This document shows, in pieces, positions 16,499 through 25,473 of a DNA stretch of 41,519 nucleotides (positions are counted from its first letter, which is position 1; each line of letters opens with the position of its first letter). The position numbers and the translations under genes are program-made. The stretch lies in the NCBI GenBank assembly GCA_025358125.1, contig JANYKS010000001.1:1-41519 (forward strand). The letters run 5' to 3'. Source of the DNA: Actinomycetes bacterium (GTDB lineage Bacteria; Actinomycetota; Acidimicrobiia; Acidimicrobiales; Ilumatobacteraceae). Below the pieces are notes generated by a model. The model saw nothing but the letters and a program-made list of their open reading frames with translations. It was not told the origin of the DNA and searched no databases.

Positions 16499-17676
16499 GC
16501 GTCGAAACCATGCTCGGCGATCGCCAGAAGCTGGCCTACATCGCGGCCCAGGCTGCCGACGCCAGGCTCAACGTGGAACTCGAAACCGAGGGCATGACCC
16601 TCAACATCGGGCCACAGCACCCAGCCACCCACGGCACGCTCCGGATCATCTGCCGCCTCGACGGTGAGCAGGTCATCTGGGCCGAGCCATCGGCCGGCTA
16701 CATGCACCGCGGCTACGAGAAGCTGACAGAGGTGCGCACCTTCCCCCAGGTGACCACACTCGTCAACCGGATCGACTGGCTCGGCAGCTTCGCCAACGAG
16801 GTGCCGTTCATCCTCGCCGCCGAGAAGTTGATGGGCGTCGAGGCGCCACCGCGCGCTCAGCACATTCGCACCATCTTGTTCGAGCTCAGCCGGATCGCCA
16901 ACGTGTCGCTGTTCCTTGGCGATCTCGGCGTCCAGATGGGCGCGATCACTCCAGTCTTCATGGCTTTCCGCGATCGCGAGTACGTGCTCAACCTGATCGA
17001 AGGCGCAACCGGCGGCCGGTTCCATCCCAACTTCGACCGCATCGGCGGGTTGTTCAACGATCTGCCAAAGGGCTGGATCGACGAGACCAGGGCGACGATG
17101 AAGAAGCTGCGCAACTTCTGCGACGAGATGGACGCCCTGCTGTTCGGCAACGAGATCTTTCAGACCAGGACTCGCGGTATCGGTGTCATCCCGAGCGAGA
17201 TCGCGGTCCAGTACGGGCTGTCCGGGCCGAACCTTCGCGCCAGCGGAGTCGACTACGACCTCCGTCGCGATCAGCGCCTCCCGTTGGCGTGGGACAAGGT
17301 CGATTTCAAGGTATGGACCCATCCCGATGGCGACAGTTTCGCCCGTTGCTGGATCCGGCTCCAAGAGACGCGCGAATCCACGCTCATCGTCGACCAACTG
17401 CTCGACACGATTCCAGCCGGCCCGATCATGGCCAAGGTGCCGCGCATCATCAAGGTGCCCGAGGGCGAAGCCTGGGTCAGCACCGAGAATCCGCTCGGCG
17501 AGATGGGCTACTACGTCATCAGCAAGGGTGACCTCGGTCCGTTCAGGGTCAAGATCCGCTCGGCCAGCTTCAACAACATCTCGATCGTGCCGTGGTTGCT
17601 GCGCGGCGTTTACGTGCCGGACGTGATCACGATCCTCGCCTCGCTGTACTTCATCCTCGGAGACATTGATCGCTGA
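16495..17676 (+). CDS. nuoD: NADH-quinone oxidoreductase subunit D (NuoD), second operon
   Basis: This 393-residue, 49-kDa-type subunit forms the quinone pocket with Nuo[16 protein letters not shown] at about residues 36-50 is the family start motif, with the quinone-site histidine. [12 protein letters not shown] (69-80) holds Arg72 in the HRG motif, and the C-terminus ends in DIDR as usual. About 35 residues precede the homologous core. The HRG arginine is of interest because a MidA/NDUFAF7-type methyltransferase, whose mitochondrial homologue methylates an arginine of NDUFS2, is encoded at the end of this operon. Confidence 0.96.
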   Translation: MSVETMLGDRQKLAYIAAQAADARLNVELETEGMTLNIGPQHPATHGTLRIICRLDGEQVIWAEPSAGYMHRGYEKLTEVRTFPQVTTLVNRIDWLGSFANEVPFILAAEKLMGVEAPPRAQHIRTILFELSRIANVSLFLGDLGVQMGAITPVFMAFRDREYVLNLIEGATGGRFHPNFDRIGGLFNDLPKGWIDETRATMKKLRNFCDEMDALLFGNEIFQTRTRGIGVIPSEIAVQYGLSGPNLRASGVDYDLRRDQRLPLAWDKVDFKVWTHPDGDSFARCWIRLQETRESTLIVDQLLDTIPAGPIMAKVPRIIKVPEGEAWVSTENPLGEMGYYVISKGDLGPFRVKIRSASFNNISIVPWLLRGVYVPDVITILASLYFILGDIDR

Positions 17677-18722
17677 TGCTGGCAATCACCATTCCCTACT
17701 GGGGCCAGTCGTTGCTCCGGGTGCTCGGTGGCATCGTCGCGGTCCTGCTGCCGGCCGGCACCATCGTTTACCTGTTCCTGTTCAAGATGATGAGCTTCAT
17801 GCAGAGCCGGCTCGGGCCGATGGAAGCCGGCCCGTACGGTTCGCTGCAGCTGGTCGCCGAAGTCGGCAAGTGGCTCCAAAAAGAAGACATCATGCCCGAG
17901 CGGGCGGATCACCGGATCTTCAAGATGGCGCCGCTGATAGTGCTCACCAGTACGTTCCTGCTCATCGCGGTGGTGCCGTTCGGACCCGATGCGTGGTTCA
18001 CCAACTTCGACGTCGGCGTATTCTACATGCTGGCGGTCAGCTCGGTCAGCGTTCTCGGCATACTCATCGCGGGCTGGGCCAGCGCCAACAAGTACTCGCT
18101 GCTGGGCGGCCTGCGCGCCGCCGGGCAGTTGATCGCGTACGAACTGCCGATGGTGCTCGCAGTCATCGGCGTGGTGATCCAGGCCGGCACGATGAACCTG
18201 CAGCAGATCGTCTTCGCCCAGAACGCCGGCGAGATGTTCGGCTGGAACGGCCTCGGCAACCCGTACATCCTCACCCAATTCGTCGGGTTCTGTGTGTTCA
18301 TGGTCGCGGTGCAGGCCGAGCTGACCCAGGCGCCGTTCGACATGCCGATCGCCGAGTCCGAACTCGTGTCCGGCTACATGACCGAGTACTCGGGTTTTCG
18401 CTTCCTCATCTTCTTCATCGCCGAGTTCGCGACGGCCGGCGTGTTCGCCCTCGTCGCGTCGGTGTTGTTCCTCGGCGGGTGGGGTGTACCGTTCAGCTGG
18501 TTCGGTTGGAAGAGCATCGACGGGGTCGCCAACTGGATGAACGTCGTCGGGCCGATCATCATGTTCTCGAAGATGATGCTGCTCGTGTTCCTCATCATGT
18601 GGGTGCGCTTCACCTACCCACGATTCCGCGAAGATCAGCTGCAGCGTTTCGCATGGAAGGTGCTCATCCCTGTTTCGCTCGCCAACATCATGGTCACCGC
18701 AATCCTGAAGGTGGTGTTCTGA
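17676..18722 (+). CDS. nuoH: NADH-quinone oxidoreductase subunit H (NuoH), second operon
   Basis: This 348-residue membrane subunit forms the base of the quinone tunnel and the E-channel. Eight helices are expected. Family marks are [21 protein letters not shown] near the N-terminus, [12 protein letters not shown], and [22 protein letters not shown] with conserved acidic residues. The ATG at 17676 overlaps the nuoD stop as TGATG, and its own stop overlaps the nuoI ATG in the same way. No NuoG gene lies between nuoD and nuoH, where nuoE-F-G stand in 14-gene operons. Confidence 0.96.
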   Translation: MLAITIPYWGQSLLRVLGGIVAVLLPAGTIVYLFLFKMMSFMQSRLGPMEAGPYGSLQLVAEVGKWLQKEDIMPERADHRIFKMAPLIVLTSTFLLIAVVPFGPDAWFTNFDVGVFYMLAVSSVSVLGILIAGWASANKYSLLGGLRAAGQLIAYELPMVLAVIGVVIQAGTMNLQQIVFAQNAGEMFGWNGLGNPYILTQFVGFCVFMVAVQAELTQAPFDMPIAESELVSGYMTEYSGFRFLIFFIAEFATAGVFALVASVLFLGGWGVPFSWFGWKSIDGVANWMNVVGPIIMFSKMMLLVFLIMWVRFTYPRFREDQLQRFAWKVLIPVSLANIMVTAILKVVF

Positions 18723-19222
18723 TGGCACTCAAGCCGAAGGTTCCGGGCCTGGTCAAGGGTCTTGGCGTCACGCTGAACACGATGCTGACCACGATCACCA
18801 AGGGTGCCAACACCGTGCAGTACCCGCACGAGAAGGAAGCGCCGCCGATCCGTGCCCGCGGGGTCATCGCGCTGCGCGAGGACAACTGCACGTCGTGCAT
18901 GCTGTGCGTGCGCAGCTGCCCCGACTGGTGCATCTACATCGAGGCTCACAAGGAACTCGCTCCGCCGCGCCGTGCCGGTGGAGCGCCGCGCAAAGTCAAC
19001 AGGCTCGAACGGTTCGACATCGACTACGCGTTGTGCATGTACTGCGGCATCTGTGTCGAGGTGTGCCCGTTCGACGCGCTGTTCTGGAGCCCGGAGTACG
19101 AATACAGCGAGCCCAAGATCGCGGATCTGCTGCACGACAAGACCAAGCTCGGCGAGTGGATGGAAACGGTCCCGGAAGCGCCAGAGCTGGAAGCCGGCGC
19201 AGACAACAAGGGCAAGAAGTAA
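18722..19222 (+). CDS. nuoI: NADH-quinone oxidoreductase subunit I (NuoI), second operon
   Basis: This 166-residue subunit holds two [4Fe-4S] clusters. Ligand sets are Cys56/59/62/66 ([12 protein letters not shown]) and Cys105/108/111/115 ([12 protein letters not shown]). The frame is open far upstream inside nuoH, but the ATG at 18722, overlapping the nuoH stop, is the natural start. The sequence differs clearly from the NuoI at the window start, so the two operons are old duplicates or of separate origin. The stop overlaps nuoJ as TAATG. Confidence 0.96.
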   Translation: MALKPKVPGLVKGLGVTLNTMLTTITKGANTVQYPHEKEAPPIRARGVIALREDNCTSCMLCVRSCPDWCIYIEAHKELAPPRRAGGAPRKVNRLERFDIDYALCMYCGICVEVCPFDALFWSPEYEYSEPKIADLLHDKTKLGEWMETVPEAPELEAGADNKGKK

Positions 19223-19740
19223 TGCTCGCAGCGCAAGTGCTCGTGGCCCAGAACATCGCGTTCGGGCTGATCGCGGCGATGATGATCGTCGGCGCGATCC
19301 GAGTCGTGTCGAGCAACAACGTGGTCCACGCAGCCCTGTGGCTGGTGCTCGTGCTGGCGGGCGCGGCTGCGCAGTACTTGCTCGTCTACGCCGAATTCGT
19401 CGCGGTCACCCAGGTGCTCGTCTATGTCGGCGCGGTGATGGTGCTGTTCTTGTTCGGTGTCATGCTGACGAGGGCGCGGATCGGCAAGGAGAACGACCTC
19501 AACAACAACAACTGGGCTGTCGGCATCCCCGTCGCCGTTGTTCTGTTCGCGGCCATGTCGCTCGCGCTGATCACCGGATACAGGGCTGACAAGCTGCCTG
19601 GCCCGTCGGCGGCGGTGAAGGTCGACACCCGGTTGATCAGCGACTCGATCTTCGGCCCGTACCTGCTGCCGTTCTGGGCACTGTCGTTCGTCCTGCTCGT
19701 CGCCGTGATCGGCGCCATCGTCCTCGCTCGGAAGGATTAG
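19222..19740 (+). CDS. nuoJ: NADH-quinone oxidoreductase subunit J (NuoJ), second operon
   Basis: This 172-residue membrane subunit has about five helices. [20 protein letters not shown] is the conserved TM3 region. A loop with four asparagines ([13 protein letters not shown]) follows TM3. The ATG at 19222 overlaps the nuoI stop. The gene is read in the same direction as its neighbours, four bases before nuoK. It is more compact than NuoJ1 at 608-1186. Confidence 0.95.
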   Translation: MLAAQVLVAQNIAFGLIAAMMIVGAIRVVSSNNVVHAALWLVLVLAGAAAQYLLVYAEFVAVTQVLVYVGAVMVLFLFGVMLTRARIGKENDLNNNNWAVGIPVAVVLFAAMSLALITGYRADKLPGPSAAVKVDTRLISDSIFGPYLLPFWALSFVLLVAVIGAIVLARKD

Positions 19741-19744
19741 CGCG

Positions 19745-20053
19745 ATGCTGATCAACCAATTCCTCCTCCTCGGTGCGGTGCTGTTCTGCATCGGCGTCTA
19801 CGGAGTCATCGCCCGCAAGAACGCGGTGATGGTGCTGATGAGCATCGAGCTGATCCTCAACGCAGTGAACCTCAACTTGCTCGCCTTCGCCATGAACATG
19901 AACGGCGAAGGCAGTGCCGACGGTCATGTCTTCGCGCTCTACGTCCTCGCGATTGCCGCCGCCGAGGTCGGTGTCGGTCTCGGCCTGGTGCTGCTGATCT
20001 ACCGCAACAAGCGCAGCATCTCGCTCGACGAACTCTCTGAGATGAAGGGCTGA
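19745..20053 (+). CDS. nuoK: NADH-quinone oxidoreductase subunit K (NuoK), second operon
   Basis: This 102-residue, three-helix subunit contains [18 protein letters not shown], with the family TM2 glutamate, and [19 protein letters not shown], with the TM3 glutamate. Length and order are normal. The ATG at 19745 follows the nuoJ stop by four bases, and the stop lies three bases before the nuoL GTG. The C-terminal ELSEMKG is almost the same as the end of NuoK1 (ELKG), which supports common descent of the two membrane arms. Confidence 0.95.
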   Translation: MLINQFLLLGAVLFCIGVYGVIARKNAVMVLMSIELILNAVNLNLLAFAMNMNGEGSADGHVFALYVLAIAAAEVGVGLGLVLLIYRNKRSISLDELSEMKG

Positions 20054-20056
20054 GCC

Positions 20057-22327
20057 GTGCTCGCTGCTGAAACCGGGTGGTTCCTCGAACACGCCTACCT
20101 CATCCCGGTCGTCCCGGCGGTCGCATTCGCGCTGATCATCTTCTTCGGCAAGCGGATGCCGATGAAGGGCAGCGAGATCGGGGTCGCGTCGATGGTCACA
20201 TCGCTGGTACTCGCCGCCGGTACCGCCTATCAGTGGATCGAACGGGTCGACTTCTTCTCGCCGGCCGGAGACAACGCGTCGGCGCTCGGCGGCTTCGGGC
20301 GCGCGTTCCGGCTCAATGCCGAGGGCGCAACCTTCGTCCAACCCGTGATCAACAAGATCGTGTGGTGGCAGAGCGGCGGGATGGAGTTCGGGCTCGGTCA
20401 ACACATCGACGGCCTGGCCGTGATGGCGCTGCTGCTCGTCGCGTTGATCTCAACCCTCGTCCAGATCTACTCGCTCGAATACCTCCGTGGCGACCGCCGC
20501 TACACCCACTTCTTCGCTGCGCTGACGTTGTTCAGTGCCGGAATGTTGGCGATGGTGCTGGCCGAGAACATGGTGCAGCTGATCCTCGGCTGGGAGATCA
20601 TGGGCCTCTGCTCGTTCATGCTGATCGGGCACTGGTGGGAGGACGCGGCGAACAGCCGCTCAGCGCTCAAGGCGTTCTTCACCGTCCGCGTCGGCGACAT
20701 CGGACTGCTGGTCGGAACGGGGGTCGTCTTCTTCGCGGCCAGCGCGTACGCGACCAGGCACGGCTCGAACGGTTTCAGCATCCAGTCGATCAACGAGTGG
20801 GCACTGAGCGGCACCGGCTCGCACACGGTCCTGCTGTGGGGTTCGGTTGCGCTGTTCATTGCTGCCATCGGCAAGAGCGCTCAGTTCCCGCTACACACGT
20901 GGTTGCCCGACGCGATGGCCGGTCCGACACCCGTCAGTTCTCTGCTGCACTCGAGCACGATGGTGGTGGCCGGCGTGTTCTTGGTCGCCCGCCTGTATCC
21001 GCTGTTCCACACCGGCCTCGACATCAACGTCGCCGGTCAGCACTTCAACCTCATCGCAGTCATCGGTGGGATCACGATCATCATCGCGGCCGCGTTGGCA
21101 TTCGTTCAGAACGACATCAAGAAGGTGTTGGCATACAGCACGGTCAGCCAGCTCGGCTACATGATGATGGGCCTCGGCGTCGGCGCTTGGACGCCGGCGA
21201 TGTTTCACCTCTTCACCCACGCCTTCTTCAAATGCTGCCTCTTCTTGTGCGCCGGTTCGGTCAGCCACAGCGGCAGTCATCACAGCTTCGACATGAAGAA
21301 GGACATGGGTGGACTCGCCCGCAAGATGCCGATCACGACCACGTGCTGGATCCTCTCGACCGCTGCGCTGTGTGGAGTGCCCTATTTCAGCGGCTTCTTC
21401 TCCAAGGACGAGATCATCGACAACGCCAGGAACAACAACTACCAGGTGTTCTTCGTCGTCGGCCTGGTCGGCGCGTTCATGACCACCGCGTACATGACGA
21501 GGGCCACGTACCTCATCTTCTTCGGCAAGGCACGCGGCGCGGCGGCCGGCGGGCACGCCGAAACCCTCGCCACCGCCGATGCGCATGACTCGCACGCCCG
21601 CGTTCCGGCGATGGCCAACGCCGCCAGCGATTCGCACGACGCGCACGACGCGCACGACGCCCACGCCGGTCCACACGAGTCGCCGGTGCTGATCACCGGA
21701 CCGCTCGTCGTCCTCGCATCGCTCGCTGTCGTCGCCGGCTACATCAACGCGCCGGTCTGGCCGTTCCACACCGAGCGGTTCGCCGAATGGGTGGCGAACA
21801 GCAGCGGTGTTGCCTTCCCAATCCTCGACCATGCGCAATTCGAGTGGGTCAACGCGGTGCCGTCGATCATGCTCGTGCTCGGCGGGTTCGTGGTGAGCCT
21901 GTTCGTATGCCGCAGCATCTACGGCGAGGCGAGGTCACCGCTGCGCGGCATCACCACGCGGGTGGCCCCACTGCGGTGGGTCCATACGTTCCTCGTGAAC
22001 AAGTACTACCTCGACGCGCTCTATGAGAACGTCATCGTGCGCGGTCTCGTCGGTCCGATCGCGAACGGTGCGTACTGGGTCAACCAGAACGTGCTCGACC
22101 GCATCGTCAATCAGGCCGGCATCGGCGCCCGCAAGACCGGTGGATGGGTCTACCGCAACATCGACCAGCGTGTGGTCGACGGCGCAGTCAACGGATCAGG
22201 CGCAGTGACGCGTGGCTCGGGTACCGCATTGCGGCCGGTCCAGTCCGGCAAGGTCAACCAATACGGGGCACTGCTCTTCGGAGCTGCCGCCATCGGCGCC
22301 CTCGTTCTCGTCATCGTCAATACCTGA
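20057..22327 (+). CDS. nuoL: NADH-quinone oxidoreductase subunit L (NuoL), second operon, with His-rich loop
   Basis: This 756-residue antiporter-like subunit is about 120 residues longer than NuoL1. Family marks include LGWEIMGLCSFMLIGHWW (TM5 glutamate), GKSAQFPLHTWLPDAMAGPTPVS (TM7 lysine) and NDIKKVLAYSTVSQLGYMMMG. Part of the extra length is a hydrophilic insertion at about residues 498-545, between the helices near the distal end. It is rich in His and Asp and includes a run of His-Asp-Ala triplets (His527, 530, 533, 536). A second part is at the N-terminus, about residues 55-110. The GTG at 20057 lies three bases after nuoK. The loop could bind metal, which is not shown for the family. 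Confidence 0.95.
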   Translation: MLAAETGWFLEHAYLIPVVPAVAFALIIFFGKRMPMKGSEIGVASMVTSLVLAAGTAYQWIERVDFFSPAGDNASALGGFGRAFRLNAEGATFVQPVINKIVWWQSGGMEFGLGQHIDGLAVMALLLVALISTLVQIYSLEYLRGDRRYTHFFAALTLFSAGMLAMVLAENMVQLILGWEIMGLCSFMLIGHWWEDAANSRSALKAFFTVRVGDIGLLVGTGVVFFAASAYATRHGSNGFSIQSINEWALSGTGSHTVLLWGSVALFIAAIGKSAQFPLHTWLPDAMAGPTPVSSLLHSSTMVVAGVFLVARLYPLFHTGLDINVAGQHFNLIAVIGGITIIIAAALAFVQNDIKKVLAYSTVSQLGYMMMGLGVGAWTPAMFHLFTHAFFKCCLFLCAGSVSHSGSHHSFDMKKDMGGLARKMPITTTCWILSTAALCGVPYFSGFFSKDEIIDNARNNNYQVFFVVGLVGAFMTTAYMTRATYLIFFGKARGAAAGGHAETLATADAHDSHARVPAMANAASDSHDAHDAHDAHAGPHESPVLITGPLVVLASLAVVAGYINAPVWPFHTERFAEWVANSSGVAFPILDHAQFEWVNAVPSIMLVLGGFVVSLFVCRSIYGEARSPLRGITTRVAPLRWVHTFLVNKYYLDALYENVIVRGLVGPIANGAYWVNQNVLDRIVNQAGIGARKTGGWVYRNIDQRVVDGAVNGSGAVTRGSGTALRPVQSGKVNQYGALLFGAAAIGALVLVIVNT
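21635..21664 (+). repeat. 9-bp tandem repeat coding His-Asp-Ala in nuoL2
   Basis: The unit CACGACGCG is repeated three times with one variant, and a fourth CAC follows. It encodes the His-Asp-Ala run in the NuoL2 loop. Slippage could change its length between strains. Confidence 0.7.
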
Positions 22328-22341
22328 GGAGCCTCACGGCA

Positions 22342-23946
22342 ATGGATGTACTCCGTAACAACAACGCGCTGCTCACGATCGGCACCTTCTTGCCGCTCGC
22401 CGGCGTGCTCGTCATGATGTTCATCCCCAGCGGGAAAGAGCTCCTGCACAAGCAGATCGCGCTCTTGACGGCGCTGGCGACGGTGGCCGTTGGTGTCTAC
22501 ACGGTCGCCAAGTTCGACTTCGGGAACGCTGGGAAACTCCAGTTCTATGCCGACACGTCGTGGATCAAGGTCATCCACAGCAACTACACCATCGGCCTTG
22601 ACGGGATCAGCCTGCCGCTGTACATGCTCAGCTCTGTGATCACGCTGGTGGTGATGGTCTACTCGTGGGACCACATCCCTTCCCCTGGCAACGCCAAGGC
22701 ATTCCTGATCCTGATGCTCGTTCTCCAAACGAGCATGGCGGGCACGTTCGTCGCCCAAGACCTGATCTTGTTCTTCGTGTTCTTCGAGCTCGTGCTGTTG
22801 CCGATGTACTTCATGATCGGCGTGTGGGGTGGCGAGCAGCGCCAGTACGCCTCGCTCAAGTTCTTCCTCTACACGATGTTCGGATCGGCATTGATGCTCG
22901 TCGCATTCCTCGCGCTGTACTGGCAGGTCTCCAAGAACGGGCTGTCCGGTCAAGCAAGCTTCAGCATCCCGTATCTGGCAGCACACGGCGGCGTCCTCGG
23001 CAAGACGGTCCAGATCTGGTTGTTCGCCGGGATGTTCGTCGGCTTCGCGGTCAAGGTGCCGATGTTCCCGTTCCACACCTGGCTGCCCGACGCCCACACC
23101 CAGGCCCCGACGCAGGGCTCGGTCATTCTTGCCGCAGTCATGCTGAAGCTCGGCACGTACGGGTTCGTGCGGATCGCGATCCCGATTCTGCCGGCAGCTG
23201 CCAAGGCGTGGGCCCCGTGGATCGGCGGCCTTGCCGTGATCGGCATCATCTACGGCGCACTCGGCTGCCTGGCGCAGACCGACATGAAACGACTGATCGC
23301 GTTCAGCTCGGTGGCCCACATGGGTTTCGTGATGCTCGGCATCTCCACGCTCACAACGCTCGGCCTCAACGCGGCGATGTTCGGCATGGTCGCCCACGGC
23401 CTGATCACCGGCATGTTGTTCTTCGTCGCCGGCTCGATCAAGGACCGCTATCACACGCTCGAGATCAAGCGCCTCGGCGGGATCCTGAAGCAGATGCCGA
23501 GGATGGGCTGGATCCTCGGATTCTGCGCGATGGCATCGCTCGGCCTGCCGGGTCTCGCCGGCTTCTGGGGTGAGTTCCCGGTGATCGTGTCGGCGTACCA
23601 ACCGTTCACGAATACGAACGTCTTCCGGGTCTACATGGTCGTCGCCGCTGTCGGCACGGTGCTCGCCGCCGGGTATCTGCTGTGGTTGTTCCAGCGTGTT
23701 GCCTTCGGTGAGCCACCCGAAGAGTTCAGTGGCCACGCGCCCGCCCACTCCGTCGGCGCCGCTGCCAACGACACGTTGCACGGTGACGAAATCCATCACG
23801 ACATCCATGACGTGAAGCTCACCGAATGGCTTGCCTGGTCCCCGCTGCTGCTCGGCATCGTGGTTCTGGGCATCTATCCGCAACTGTTGTTCAAGGTCAT
23901 CGATCCAGCGGTCCAGGTCGCGCTCAAGGCCTACGGGAAGGGCTGA
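22342..23946 (+). CDS. nuoM: NADH-quinone oxidoreductase subunit M (NuoM), second operon
   Basis: This 534-residue antiporter-like subunit starts at the ATG at 22342, behind TGAGGAG at 22325-22331, one of the few clear ribosome binding sites in the operon. The frame is open upstream inside nuoL. Marks include FFVFFELVLLPMYFMIGVWGG (TM5 glutamate), KVPMFPFHTWLPDAHTQAPTQGS (TM7 lysine) and TDMKRLIAFSSVAHMGF. Near the C-terminus a loop of about 45 residues holds many His (HAPAHSV, LHGDEIHHDIHDVK), similar in character to the loop in NuoL2. Confidence 0.95.
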   Translation: MDVLRNNNALLTIGTFLPLAGVLVMMFIPSGKELLHKQIALLTALATVAVGVYTVAKFDFGNAGKLQFYADTSWIKVIHSNYTIGLDGISLPLYMLSSVITLVVMVYSWDHIPSPGNAKAFLILMLVLQTSMAGTFVAQDLILFFVFFELVLLPMYFMIGVWGGEQRQYASLKFFLYTMFGSALMLVAFLALYWQVSKNGLSGQASFSIPYLAAHGGVLGKTVQIWLFAGMFVGFAVKVPMFPFHTWLPDAHTQAPTQGSVILAAVMLKLGTYGFVRIAIPILPAAAKAWAPWIGGLAVIGIIYGALGCLAQTDMKRLIAFSSVAHMGFVMLGISTLTTLGLNAAMFGMVAHGLITGMLFFVAGSIKDRYHTLEIKRLGGILKQMPRMGWILGFCAMASLGLPGLAGFWGEFPVIVSAYQPFTNTNVFRVYMVVAAVGTVLAAGYLLWLFQRVAFGEPPEEFSGHAPAHSVGAAANDTLHGDEIHHDIHDVKLTEWLAWSPLLLGIVVLGIYPQLLFKVIDPAVQVALKAYGKG

Positions 23947-23949
23947 CCG

Positions 23950-25473
23950 GTGCTTTCTTGGCTGCTGGGCGCTGCGAGCGGCTTCGCGCGCCCGAAGATC
24001 GATTACCACGCGCTCGCGCCCGAGATCATCCTCTCGGTCGGCATCTGTGTGGTGCTGATCGTCGATCTGTTCATCAGCGAGAGCAAGAAGTGGCTCACCG
24101 CGACCATTGCCGGTGTCGTCCTGATCGCCTCGGTCATCCCCATCGTGACCCTCGCTGTGATCGGTGACAACACCCGCTCGCTGTTCGACGGCCGGTACGT
24201 GGTCGATGAGTTCAGCCTGATCATGAAGGCGATGTTCCTCATCATCGGCTATGTCGTGGTGCTGCTCTCCACCAACGAGATCGAGGAGGGTGGCTACTAC
24301 CAGGGCGAGTACTACGTGCTGCTGCTCAGTGGCGTGCTCGGCATGGTGATGATGACGAGCGCCCGCGACCTCGTCAGCGTGTTCGTCGCGTTCGAGTTCC
24401 TCTCGATTCCGACGTACATGCTCGCCGCATGGCGCAAGCGCGACACCAAGAGCAACGAAGCCGGTGTGAAGTACTTCCTCCTCGGCGCGTTCGCGAGCGC
24501 GCTGATGCTCTACGGGATGAGCCTGCTGTACGGCGTCGCCCACAGCACCAAGCTCAGCGACATCGGCGCCGCGATCACCGTCAAGGGCAAACTCAGCGGC
24601 GTCGAGGCGCTGGCGATCGTGTTCATCGTGGCCGCCTTCGGATTCAAGGTCAGCGCTGTTCCGTTCCACAGTTGGGCGCCCGACACCTATCAGGGCGCGC
24701 CGACGCCGGTGACGGCCTTTCTCTCCGTCGGCTCCAAGGCCGGTGGATTCGTGGCATTGGTCAGCATGGTGTACCTCGCGTTCCCGCTCGCGAAGGACAT
24801 CTGGCAGCCGCTCATGTTCGTGCTGGCCACGCTGACGATGACGGTCGGCAACGTGATGGCGCTGAAGCAGACCAACATCGTGCGGATGCTCGCGTACTCC
24901 TCGATCAGCCAGGGTGGATTCATCCTGATGCCGTTCGTCGTGGCCGGCACCAAGGCGTCGGAAACGTCGCTGAAGACCATTGTCGCCTACCTGCTGGTCT
25001 ACGCGACCACGAACCTCGGTGCGTTCGCCGTCGTCATCGCGGTCACCCGCAAGACCCGCAGCGGGGAGATCAGTGCGCTGGGTGGGATGCTGACCTACGC
25101 TCCGGGTCTCACCGCGCTGATGACGTTGTTCTTCGCCTCGCTGGCCGGCATCCCGCCCTTCGGTGGCTGGTTCGCGAAGGTCAGCGCGTTTCGCGCGGTC
25201 CTCGAAGCGGGCACCGGATACGGCTACGCGATCGCAGTCATCGGCGCCGTCAACACTGTCATCGCGTTCGGCTACTACGGAAACATCATGCGTGAGATGT
25301 GGATGAAGCCTGCGCCCGATGGCGACAACTCGAGGGTCGAGGTGCCGCCATCGATCATCGCTGCGCTCGGCATCACGGGCGCCGGCACGCTTCTGCTCGG
25401 CATCTTGCCCCACCTCGTGTTGCGCTTCGGTGATCTGAACGACCTCGTCCACACCGGTGCCCTCGGCAAATGA
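23950..25473 (+). CDS. nuoN: NADH-quinone oxidoreductase subunit N (NuoN), second operon
   Basis: This 507-residue antiporter-like subunit starts at the GTG at 23950, three bases after nuoM. It shows VAFEFLSIPTYMLAAWRKRD (TM5 glutamate), FKVSAVPFHSWAPDTYQGAP (TM7 lysine) and TNIVRMLAYSSISQGGFILM. It is the last nuo gene of this operon. Its final 17 bases overlap the start of a MidA/NDUFAF7-type methyltransferase, so that gene is translated as part of the same unit. Confidence 0.95.
   Translation: MLSWLLGAASGFARPKIDYHALAPEIILSVGICVVLIVDLFISESKKWLTATIAGVVLIASVIPIVTLAVIGDNTRSLFDGRYVVDEFSLIMKAMFLIIGYVVVLLSTNEIEEGGYYQGEYYVLLLSGVLGMVMMTSARDLVSVFVAFEFLSIPTYMLAAWRKRDTKSNEAGVKYFLLGAFASALMLYGMSLLYGVAHSTKLSDIGAAITVKGKLSGVEALAIVFIVAAFGFKVSAVPFHSWAPDTYQGAPTPVTAFLSVGSKAGGFVALVSMVYLAFPLAKDIWQPLMFVLATLTMTVGNVMALKQTNIVRMLAYSSISQGGFILMPFVVAGTKASETSLKTIVAYLLVYATTNLGAFAVVIAVTRKTRSGEISALGGMLTYAPGLTALMTLFFASLAGIPPFGGWFAKVSAFRAVLEAGTGYGYAIAVIGAVNTVIAFGYYGNIMREMWMKPAPDGDNSRVEVPPSIIAALGITGAGTLLLGILPHLVLRFGDLNDLVHTGALGK

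Noticed and set aside
21635..21664. Repeat cluster considered as a CRISPR-like array
   Set aside because: The units are nine bases long with no spacers and are in frame within nuoL2, so this is a coding microsatellite.
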